A DNA stretch of 64,000 bases from Smallanthus sonchifolius. Lineage: Eukaryota > Streptophyta > Magnoliopsida > Asterales > Asteraceae. Of this stretch, positions 45,187-54,855 are shown in pieces. The DNA is taken from assembly GCA_023525975.1 (NCBI GenBank), contig CM042022.1:63632001-63696000 (forward strand), in the 5' to 3' direction. Numbering within the stretch: position 1 is the stretch's first letter; each line of letters opens with the position of its first letter. The position numbers were made by a program, and so were the translations under genes. The notes beneath the pieces are model-generated. The model worked only from the letters and a program-made list of their open reading frames with translations. It was not told where the DNA came from and did not search any database.

Positions 45187-48100
45187 TTAATTAGATATGT
45201 AGACCCAAGCCATAGTGGTCTTGGGTCGTCCGTCTTTCTCAAAATAAACAACCTCAATTAATTCACAGTCGTGACTGTCAAAAATGGATGAATCTTTAAA
45301 AGATTTGGGAGTAGGAGATTGTGAACTTTTGTATTTCTTGTTCCAGGACCTTTTCTTTTGTTTTACTTGAACAGTCGGCTTGCATTCAGAAGCACTAGGT
45401 GAACTAGTAGAAGCTTCACCTAGTTGAATTCTAGCCAGCTGTTCCAGCTTCCTCAATCGCTTGTTCCTTCTTCTCCTCTGTGGCTTAGAAAGCTTAACCA
45501 CAAGTTTCTCACCTATAGGTGGACTACCAGAGGTAGAAGCACAAGGTTTAGCAGATTGCTTTTCCCTTTTTGGAACATATAGTTTAGCCTCAGATGTGAT
45601 ATTTGGCTTTACCATAGGTTTTACTGGTAGTTTCACCACATTTTCTTTTGGACTCTTGGAATGCTTCACTGGTGGTGACTAAGAGATAACAGCCGGTTGT
45701 GAAACAATTGGCCGTTTCCCTTGGTTCTTAGCAGGGCAGTTCACAAGGATGTGACCAACCATACCACAGTGAAAGCAAGTTCTCTTTTCTTTGTAAGTCC
45801 TCCTGTAAGGCTCATTAGATCTGGCATTAGATGACCCAACATGATGAGCAGGAGAAGTTGTTTGGTGAACAATAATTTGACCCGATGAAGATTGGTTCCT
45901 GGGAATATAATACTTTTGCATATTTTCTTGATAGCCAAGCCCATAATGAGCTGAAAAAGCTTCTTTTTTTAACTTGATTAATGTTTTTATATCCCCCATA
46001 AAGCATCACTTTTAATTTTTCATTTGATTCAACAATATCGAGTTCAGTCAAAATACAATTATCACTATCCATGATAATGTTTTTCTTAACTTTCTGTTCA
46101 CCGAGCAACTCCTCAGAGACTACTCCTTCAGGGCAGGTGTTCTCAGACCCATTATCAGAAGCAGTAAGAAACTCTTCATCAGATACAGAGTCAGCCTTAC
46201 TTGAGGAATCATCCTTGTTAGAGGAATCATCCTGACTCGAGGACTCATCAAGGCAAGACAAATCAATGTCAATTAAGCAGTTGACAAATTTCCCGCTTAC
46301 TGGTGGAGGAATGGCATTAGTACCCAGCCCTAAGCCATTCACTTGTCTCACTACAGACTCGTAGTGTTCCACCACAAAACGAGAATTTTTCAACTTCTCA
46401 ATATTACCTTTCAACTGCAAGATCTCATTTTGCAGCTTGTTGATCTCATTGTTCCTTTTCCTTAATCCCTTGTTCGCAACATCCAAATGAAACTGTTGAT
46501 CGCTGATTTTAAGTGAATAGTCACGTTTTTCTTTCTTCAACGTTTCAATTGAATCTTTGTATCGTTTTCATTTTCTTTGTAGCTTAAAGCTGCAATACGA
46601 AGGGGTTCGACTTTGCCTTGAAGCTTAGAATTTTCAACCTTTAAGCTTAGACATTTGGAACAAGATATGACAGCAAAAGAGTTAGAATCTACCTCATTAG
46701 ATGAACATAATGCCTCTCCAATAGCCATGAGGGCAACTGCAGTTGTAGACTCTTCTTGGTCAGCCATAGAAGCTTCCCGTTCCTCTGCTTCCATCATCTC
46801 CATAATCTCTGCCATGAGACCAACTTACGTTTGAGCAATAAGGGCATCCTCCAGATGAACACCCCAATCAAAGCTGTCGTCTTATTGTGCTACCAAAGCA
46901 TTGGACGTTCCACCTTGACCTTGATTGCGGTTGTTGGAGTTGTTGTACCCTTGGCTAGGTCTGGTGAACCCCGAGGCCGGTGCTTTGTCCTTTTGACATT
47001 CCCTTGCAAAATGCCCAAAGTTATTGCATTTGTAGCACTTGGCCTTGGATTTATCAAATCCCACCTTAGCATTTGAATGTCCACCAATAAACTTCCTGCC
47101 AGCTCTATTCAGGAAACGCTTCGCCCTTCTCAAGATCATGGCCATATTCCATTGAATATCCATGTCCTCCATATCATCCGGATCCACCTGATTGAAGCTT
47201 CTTCTATGGTTTCAGGATCCGTGAGCTTACCGCCAATGAAGTTTTCATAGGCAAGCATGCATGATGAGAATAAAGCCATATGATCTTCAGCTATCTTGGC
47301 TATTGCTGATTGGTTAGTTGAAGATGTGGGAGAAGGATTTCTTGAGGAATTCTGGTGATGAGATCCAGAACCAGAACCAGAACCAGATGCTGCATAGCAA
47401 GCATGACCACCACAGACATTTGAGTTGTCCTCCTCATGAGAGTTCCCTGAGAAAAGGGCAATTCCAGAACCCGATGACTTGGCTGTGGAAGACTTTCCAA
47501 AATACATAGAAGGGTCTTGTATTTGGGGTCTCCCTGATCTCTCTTTTCGTTTTAGGTTCATATCATGGGCTTGAACCTTTCTGATTGCTTCATCAATAGT
47601 CATCTCATAAAACTTTGAGTTCTCTCTCATCAGAGTGGTGTACATCTCCTATTTTGGTGGTAGGGCATCCAGAAATTTCTCAACTAACTCCTCATTCGGA
47701 TATATCAGGTCATAAGCTTTCAACTCAGTTTGCAGATGATAGAATCTAGAGATAAGCTCATGTATAGATTCATTCTCCAGATATTTGAAGCACTCATACT
47801 GCTTCCTAATAAGATCCCTCTTACTCTTTTTGATGTCGTTGTTTCCCTCGAATCTCTTCTGCAAAGCCTTCTAGAGATCCTTGGAGTTATCGTATCCTCT
47901 AAAGCTATGAAATAACTCCCTGGTCAAGGCCATAGTAATAGATCCGTGTGCTTTCTTCTCTCTGTCATAAACTTTCTTTTCTTCTTCATCAAGTTTGGAG
48001 ATAGGCTTGGGAACTTCCACATCAAGATATGTATATGTGGGATGCTTATAACCCTCTAGAATGGGTATCCAAAGTGAGGAATCGGTGTATGAGATATAAT

Positions 48101-48221
48101 GCTCAAAGCGTGCTTTGTAGTTTGAGTAATCATTTACGTTAAGCAGCTTTGGTGGTTTCTGTGGGGTTCCAATCTCATTGTCATAATTTAACAGGTTACC
48201 AAGATTCTGAAGATTTGCCAT
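45187..48221 (-). pseudogene. CopC gag
   Basis: Start MANLQNLGNLL at 48221; the ATG at 48239 adds six residues not seen in CopA. Order as in CopA: capsid region, knuckle CYKCNNFGHFAREC (about 47030), coiled coil, Ser/Asp-rich region, knuckle CFHCGMVGHILVNC (about 45760), basic tail. At least six interruptions (near 47870, 47648, 47190, 46845, 46540-46560 and 45670) make it the most decayed gag here. Confidence 0.83.
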
Positions 48222-48261
48222 GGTGAAACACTTAGTCAAATTTCAGAAAAGTCAAAGTAAT

Positions 48262-48440
48262 GTGCGCACTTAGGTTCTGACCTTGCGCACTTAAGATTTG
48301 CTCTTGCGTACTTAACAAGTACGCAGGAGTAAATGATAAGTACGTAGGAAGGAGTTAAGTACGCAACAAGAAATGGTCTTGCGTACTTGGTAAGTACGCA
48401 GGAAGACTGTCCTTTTAGCCAGAAAGGGTAAGTACGCAGG
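48262..48440. repeat. Palindrome array in CopC leader
   Basis: About six full or half palindromes of the CopA/CopC family lie between gag and the broken 5' end. The rest to 48656 is leader sequence alignable to CopA 23120-23350. Confidence 0.8.
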
Positions 48441-48656
48441 TCACTTTTTCACCAACCCTCACCAACTTTTTTGGTCACTGGAATCTCACCGGAGACAGAA
48501 AAAATTGAAGACATGACTAAACAAAATGAGCCAAAGGGTCAGAAACTCATTTCTAACCAACCTTTGATGCTCAAAACACTCAAATACACAACAAAAAGTC
48601 GGTTTTTGGTGATTTTTTCTTCTAAAATAGTGCTCAAGAGCTACCCCTATTTTATC

Positions 48657-49640
48657 ACTCCATCTGGCAGTATATCTTGTTTTCTGTCCAAGACATCAGT
48701 TGATGAATCAGCTCTCTGGCATAGAAGATTAAGCCATGTTAATGTAAAAACCATCAAAAAGTTGGTAAAGGGAAATCTTGTCAGAGGTCTTCATGACAAG
48801 GAATTCCAACTTGAAGATTATTGCATGGCATGCCTGAAGGGGAAGCAAAACAAGAGTTCTCACAAGCCCAAGACATTGAATACAAATGACACTCTTCTAC
48901 AGCTGCTGCATATGGATCTTTTTGGTCCTACAAATGTCATGTCAATGGGCAAAAAGTCATACTGTCTGGTGATAACTGATGACTATACCAGATTCTCATG
49001 GGTATACTTCTTGAGAACAAAAGATGAAACTGCTGAGATTCTTAAATCCTACATTCTAAGGGTGGAGAATCAAAGCAATCAGAAAGTCAAAGTCATAAGG
49101 TGTGATCAAGGTACCGAGTTCAAAAATCACACCTTGAACTGTTTTTGTGAGAGCAAGGGCATAGAAATATAATACAGTGCTCCCAGAACACCTCAACAAA
49201 ACGGGGTTGCTAAAAGGGGAAACATAACTCTTATTGAATCAGCAAGATCAATGCTGGCTGACTCAAAACTGCCTCTCACATTATGGGCAGAAGCAGTAAG
49301 CACAGCTTTCTTTGTGCAAAATAGAGTTCTCATTGTCAAGCCTCCAAACAAAACACCTTATGAACTATGGTTCAAAAGAGTTCCCTACATTGGATTTCTA
49401 AAACCCTTTGGATGTCCATGTACCATTCTCATCACACATGGGGTTCTTCAAAAATTTGGTGCCAAATCAGAGAAGGATACTTTGTGGGCTATTCCTCTCA
49501 ATTCAAGGCCTACAGAGTATTCAACTCAAGAACAAGAATTGTGGAAGAATCAGCAAATGTGGAATGTAGGGAACACATTGCATGTGAAAAGGGTAAAGGA
49601 CCAGACTGGCTCTTTGATATAGACTCCCTCTCCCAAGTAT
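48657..49640 (+). pseudogene. CopG pol: integrase
   Basis: Zinc-binding region LWHRRLSHVN...CMACLKGK, core VITDDYTRFSW and RCDQGTEF. The third catalytic residue is changed: the motif reads NGVAKRGN, with Lys in place of Glu, so this integrase is dead. There is a stop at 49170-49172 and a frameshift near 49480. The frame open from 48471 starts in CopC leader, so its first 62 residues are not integrase. Confidence 0.86.
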
Positions 49641-50079
49641 TTGAGCCCCTCATCTTCTCAAATATGGAACCTTCCTCTTCCAAAGAACCAGCTTCCACAT
49701 CATCAACTGATTACAGATTGGAATTCAATAGTCCCTCTATAAGAATCAAAAGGCCATCTATTGATCCTCCATTTGTTATGGAAGCTATTGAAGCCAGTGA
49801 AGCAGGAACAAGTATGTCCAATATCACCAGCAGCAATTTCTCTGAACATGAAAATCAAAATGAAATTCATGACAATTCTGAAGCTGGTGTAGAGGCATCT
49901 GCTGCTGATGAAGAAAATACCATTGGAATAGAGGCATCTGCTGCTGATGCTGTTGACGCTGCTACTGATGTTGAAGACTCTTCCACATTGAATGAAGATA
50001 TTCCTGATCAAAATCAAAGCAATCTTGAGCAAGGTATACAGATGGATGTTGTTCCAGCACAAAGAATTAACAAGGAACA

Positions 50080-51701
50080 TCCATTGGAAAATATAATTGG
50101 CCAAGTTCGGCACGGAGTCCAAACAAGAAGCAAGACTCATGAGGCAAATATATGTTTGTATTCTTGCTTTCTATCTCAAGTAGAACCAAAGAAAATAGAT
50201 GAAGCTTTGAAACATAGCAGTTGGATTGAAGCAATGCAGGAAGAATTGCTGCAATTCAAAAGACAAGAAGTGTGGACCCTGGTTGATCTTTCACCTGGTC
50301 AAACTACTATTGGCACAAGATGGGTATTCAAGAACAATCATGATGAGAGAGGGATTGTAGTCAAGAACAAAGCCTGACTTGTAGATCAAGGCTACACTCA
50401 GGAAGAGGGAGTTGACTATGATGAAGTCTTTGCTCCTGTTGCCAGACTGGAGGCCATCCGAATCTTTTTAGCTTATGCTGCATCCAAGAGCTTTAATGTT
50501 TATCAAATGGATGTCAAGAGGGCCTTTCTGTATGGGAAGATTGGCGAGGAAGTCTATGTCAGACAGCCTCCAGGCTTTGTTGATCCTGCCCATTCTGACA
50601 AGGTATTCAAATTAGACAAAGCTCTCTATGGCTTACATCAAGCCCAAAGAGCATGGTATGAAACCTTGTCAGGATATCTACTTAGCAACAACTTCAGAAG
50701 AGGTGCTATTGATCAGACCTTGTTTATCAAAGATGAAGGGGGATAAATCCTACTTGTACAAATCTATGTTGATGACATCATCTTTGGATCAACAAGGAAA
50801 AAGCTGTGTAAAGACTTTTAGGTCCCGATGCACTCAAAGTTTGAAATGAGTTCAATGGGTGAACTAAATTTCTTCTTGGGTCTCCAAGTCAAACAAGTCC
50901 CAAATGGAATCTTCATCAGCCAATCCAAATATGTCAAGAGCATCTTGGAAAGATTCAAGCTGGCTGACTGCTCTGCTGCAAGAACACCTATGCAAGTGCA
51001 CCATCAACTGACTCCATATAAAGATGGACAAGACACTGATCAACATTAGTACCGTGCAATGATAGGGTCACTCATGTATCTAACTGCCTCAAGGCCAGAT
51101 GTCATGTTTGCAGTATGCCTGTGTGCAAGATTCCAAGCAGCCCCAAAGAATACACACCTTCAAGAGAATTTTTAGATACCTAAAAGGAGCCCCAAGACTT
51201 GGGCTATGGTATTCTAAAAATGACAAGTTCAACCTGTATGCATACACTGACAATGACTATGGAGGATGCAACTTGGACAAGAAGTCTACATCTGGGGGAT
51301 GTCAGTTTCTGGAAGGAAGACTGATTTCATGGCAATGCAAAAAGCAAACCTGTGTATCAACCTCTACAGCAGAAGCATAATACGTTGCAGCTTCCAGTTG
51401 CTGTGCACAAGTCATCTGGATACAAAATCAAATGCTGGATTATGAGATGACTTTCATGGCAACTCCAATTCACATTGATAACATGAGTGCTATATCAATT
51501 ACAAACAATCCTGTGCAGTACTCCAAGACAAAACACATTGACATCAGGTATCATTTCATAAGAGATCAAGCTGAGAAAAAGATAATCATTTTAACCAAAG
51601 TTCATACCAATGAGCAATATGCTGACTTGTTTACAAAACCTTTTGATAAAGCTAGATTTAGATATTTAGTTGAATCCATTGGCATGATGAACTTTGATTA
51701 A
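50080..51701 (+). pseudogene. CopG pol: reverse transcriptase and RNase H
   Basis: RT landmarks IGTRWVFKNN, QMDVKRAFLYG, LYGLHQAQRAWYE and YVDDIIFGST; RNase H landmarks AYTDNDYGGCNLDKKSTSGGCQ and HSKTKH-type (YSKTKHIDIRYHFIRD). Interrupted by stops at 50375-50377 (Arg CGA to TGA), 50744-50746, near 50820, near 51048 and at 51378-51380, and by a small frameshift near 51150. It ends normally at GMMNFD. The linker 49640-50080 is Ser/acidic-rich as in CopH. Confidence 0.87.
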
Positions 51702-51765
51702 AATATGTCTCCAAAATTTTTAAATAAAATGTGTTTGTTTTCTGTATGTAAAAAAAATAAAATAA

Positions 51766-52025
51766 TTAAAAGTCAGCATCAAACATTTTTGCTGCTGACA
51801 GGTTTAAGCTTCAGCATCAAAGAATTTGCCACTGACTGCCTTAAGTTATCAGCAGGAATAAGTTTTCTGCGGATAGCTTTAAGATAATCAGCATCAACAT
51901 TTTTGCTGTGGACCATTACATCCATCAGCAGCAACCAAGTTTGCTGCTGATAGACTTAGCCATCAGCAGCAACCAAGTTTGCTGCTGATAGGTTTAACCA
52001 TCCACAGCTACCAAGTTTGCTAATG
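51766..52025. repeat. Palindrome array in CopG spacer
   Basis: About eight imperfect hairpins are built on TCAGCAGCAA-N6-TTGCTGCTGA; the two best are at about 51924-51990. The sequence is unrelated to the palindromes of the other copia families but sits in the same place between pol and ORF3. Confidence 0.82.
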
Positions 52026-52175
52026 ATGGGTAAAATGGGTCCAAATTAACTTCTACCCACAGTAAAAACCACCTTCAGTCTTTACCATGGCTGCCACAGT
52101 GTGTTACAACTGTAAAATAGTGAAAACTAAATGGGTTGTACAGTACAAGTAAATATGCTTTTTCCCTCCTATGCT

Positions 52176-52183
52176 GTTATAAC
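52176..52183 (+). promoter_or_regulatory. TATA-like box before CopG ORF3
   Basis: TGTTATAACAC lies 137 bp upstream of the ORF3 ATG, followed by a pyrimidine-rich leader (52190-52315). It is about 150 bp from the palindromes, further than in CopA/CopC. Low confidence. Confidence 0.35.
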
Positions 52184-52318
52184 ACAAATCAAATTTCTTC
52201 TTCACCACTTCACATTCAATTCTGACCTAACCCTCATCGTTTTCTCTCAAGCATTCAAAACTTTCCATACTTAACCACCTTTCAAAATCTTCATCCTTTC
52301 CCTCCAAATCTTTCTAAA

Positions 52319-53682
52319 ATGGCAGAAGTTGATATCAACAACCCCGATGATAAGTTCTCAACCTATCATAATCTCACCGCTTATCTTGTCAAAGGAAAGA
52401 AACCTGAAGGGTTTGACGACATGATTGACCTCCTCTGTCGATCAAAAATCCACTTTGCACTAACAGTCAACCCCACAATATTAATCTCTCACATGGAGGA
52501 TTTCTAGAACACTGCCGTCTACTCTACCGAATAGGGAACTCCCCAAATCAAAGCCACGGTAGACGGCAAAGACATCACCATCACTGAAGCCACACTAAGA
52601 AAACACCTCAAGCTTCAGGACGAGGGGGCTACCATCTCATACACCAAAGACGCATATATGAGGACCTTTGTATCCATAGGGTACACTGGAAATTAGGACG
52701 AATACACGATTGAGAAGGCACTGATGGGTCCTCCTTGGAAGTTCTTACTCCACACTCTTCTCCAATGCATATCTCAGAAGAGAAGTGGATGGCATCAAGT
52801 GAGCTCTGCCCCTGCGTCTGCAGTTCATGGTATGGTAACTGGACAGGGTTTCAACTTTGCTCATTTGATATTTGAAGGTTTGAGATATAACCTTCACGAA
52901 GGTGCAAAACAAGCCTTCTTTATGTACCCAATGTTTTTGCAGGAAGTTTTTAATCATGAACTAAAAGATCTTTCAAAACCTGCAATAATCTACTTGATGC
53001 TGGGTCATAAAAATAACATTTTTCAAAGTATGAGAACAACTTCCAAAAGGTTCTCAGGGGTCAATGTTCCATTGTTATTTACAATGTTGAACATACAAAG
53101 CACACATGGTGACAGTTTAGCAGTCCCAGCTAATACTGATCCCACACCCTCCACTTCACAACCTGAACATACTTCTGCCTCCATTGATCGAACCCCTGTG
53201 CAGCCTTTTATGGGTTCACTAGCACAAAAAATACTTACCCCAGTTCTTGAAGCCCAACTGGAAAATAGGGCCCCAGTTGAGGCAAGTTATACTAGAAAGC
53301 GAAAAAGGAGCAAGAAGACTCCTTCTATTCTTGTCTCATAGGGCCAATCCCAACATTCTGATGAGAACACCAAAAGGGTTAGCCACACTATTAGGGAGAC
53401 TTCCTTGGAAGTCCCTCTATTAGGATCAGGATCTCATCCTAGATCCATAGAATAACCCTTTGAGCCCATACAATCTTCTTTTTCTTTGAACTTAAGTACA
53501 GAGGCACCATGTCAAGATGATGTACCTTCTCCAACCGCCACTATCTCGAAGGTACTGATTGACTTGGCTGACAAAGTACCCGGCCCAAGTTCATCACCTA
53601 AGAAGGTTCACTCTAGAAGTATTGAAAGAGTGAATGTGGAAAGGGCTATCACTACTTGTAGAGTCATATCTTATATATAAGA
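52319..53682 (+). pseudogene. CopG ORF3, N-terminal part
   Basis: Start MAEVDINNPDD at 52319, with no acceptor before it. Shared ORF3 motifs: F-stop-NTA where the others have FWETA (Trp TGG to TAG at 52507-52509), ATVDGKDITITEATLRKHL, WKFLLHTLLQCIS, GFNFAHLIF, MYPMFLQ. A Ser/Thr/Pro-rich and basic stretch (RKRKRSKK) follows. Further stops lie near 52535, 52695 and 53341; the frame runs on to 53680, where CopH begins. Dead, but clearly a third, diverged version of the domain. Confidence 0.78.
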
Positions 53683-54218
53683 TGTTGTCATTTATTGTAT
53701 GTTTAACCAGTTTTAGACTAGTTTACTTTATGTCATTTCATTAAGTGTAATTTCAGTTTTCTGTAATTTACTGCTTTTTTAGCTAAGTCTGGGCCATCGA
53801 AACTACTTAGTTTCGATTGAGTTTGTTCAATCGAAATTAGTAGTTTCGATAGATGGTAGTTTCAACAGTCTGTGTATCACTTGTAAATGGTCAATCGAAA
53901 CTAGTAGTTTCGATTGAACATAGTTTCGATACCTGTCACTACTCTAAATAGCCTAGTTTGAGAATGTTTAGGGTGTGAGTAGCGGCTGTAACCCTGAACT
54001 TTCTCTTTCACATTGTTCTTGAATCAATACAATTTGCAGTTGTTTATTCACTGTGTTCTTACATTTTCATACCATTTGCGTGTTGATTCATAGTGTGGTT
54101 AGCCTGTTATCTTCACCAACACTGTTTCTATCATCTGCTTCACCACCATACACACAGTTTCCGCCTGTGTGTGTGTAATCAATCAAATTAGTGATTTCAA
54201 GTGAAATCTAGACCTACA
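53683..54218 (+). repeat. CopH 5' LTR
   Basis: 536 bp, TGTTGTCATTT to GACCTACA, the same ends as the CopA LTR. A palindrome array (about 53790-53930) of ATCGAAAC-N5-GTTTCGAT type ends 11 bp before a TATA-like CTCTAAATAG (53942-53951). Confidence 0.88.
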
Positions 54219-54220
54219 AT

Positions 54221-54233
54221 TGGTATCAGAGCT
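54221..54233 (+). other. CopH primer-binding site (tRNA-iMet)
   Basis: TGGTATCAGAGCT lies two bases after the LTR. Confidence 0.92.
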
Positions 54234-54524
54234 TTATGCTCTAGTGTTTTTTAGTGTTATCAGGTTTATTGATCGATTCTAGGTGTTTACTGAGGGTATT
54301 CGAAGCTAATTTTGGGTTTTTGCACATCTATTCTCGGAAGTACTGGTTTATTGATTGAAGGTTACTGTTTCATCGATTTCCAAGGGTTTTTGCTCGTATT
54401 TTCAGAATCGGAGGTTGGATTAGTGATCAGGAGTGTTAGACGAAGGTTTTCGCTGGATTGTTTTGTCATTTCTGCACTATTGATTTCTGGAGCTTGTCAT
54501 TAATGGAGTATTTTTGAGCTTGGA

Positions 54525-54850
54525 GAAGAAGGCATCGAAACTACAGGGGACAGTTTCTGATCTCTATTGATCATCGAAACTTCTTGTCTACATTTTGTCG
54601 GGAGAAGGTACTATCGAAACTAGATTTTTGTCTTATCTTTATCGAAACTGTGGTTATCGAAACTTGCCTGTGAAATTTTCAGTATCGAAACTAGTTGTTT
54701 TGATAAAAGCTGTCCTATCGAAACTAGTTGTTTCGATAGAAGTTGTCCTATCGAAACTAGTTGTTTCGATAGAAGTTGTCCTATCAAAACTAGTTGTTTC
54801 GATAAAAGTTGTTTAATCGAAACTAGTTACTGTTTTAGTTTCGATTCCGA
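54525..54850. repeat. Palindrome array in CopH leader
   Basis: Ten or so copies or half-copies of ATCGAAAC-N5-GTTTCGAT; four form a tandem of about 33-bp units at 54700-54800. The array ends next to the gag start. The 73-codon frame through it is repeat-derived. The leader before it (54234-54524) is U-rich with no gene. Confidence 0.87.
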
Positions 54851-54855
54851 ATATT

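Larger units (their letters stand above)
34498..48656 (-). mobile_element. CopC: Ty1/copia Sirevirus-like element, both ends missing
   Basis: On the minus strand the order is leader remnant (48222-48656), gag, pol, spacer and ORF3. ORF3 is interrupted by SoloF and ends at GypE; the remainder lies outside the window. The PBS and 5' LTR are missing at 48656, where CopG sequence begins. It is the same family as CopA, about as diverged as expected for an older copy, and more heavily mutated. Confidence 0.9.
48657..53682 (+). mobile_element. CopG: Ty1/copia element, 5' part missing, cut by CopH
   Basis: The visible parts are pol from the end of the protease region, a short spacer with its own palindromes, and ORF3. 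LTR, gag and protease are missing at the junction with CopC (48656/48657). CopH is inserted in ORF3 at 53683. It belongs to a different family from CopA/CopC and CopH. Confidence 0.85.

Noticed and set aside
48471..48656. N-terminal 62 residues of the 48471-49172 frame as part of a protein
   Set aside because: This part is CopC leader read antisense and fused to CopG by the breakpoint.
51766..52025. CRISPR-like array
   Set aside because: Spacing and units are irregular, the units are palindromic with no unique spacers, and the context is a plant retrotransposon.
54595..54816. 73-codon frame with a repeated LSKLVVSIEVV-like peptide
   Set aside because: It is a translation of the palindrome tandem in the CopH leader; no start context and no relative.
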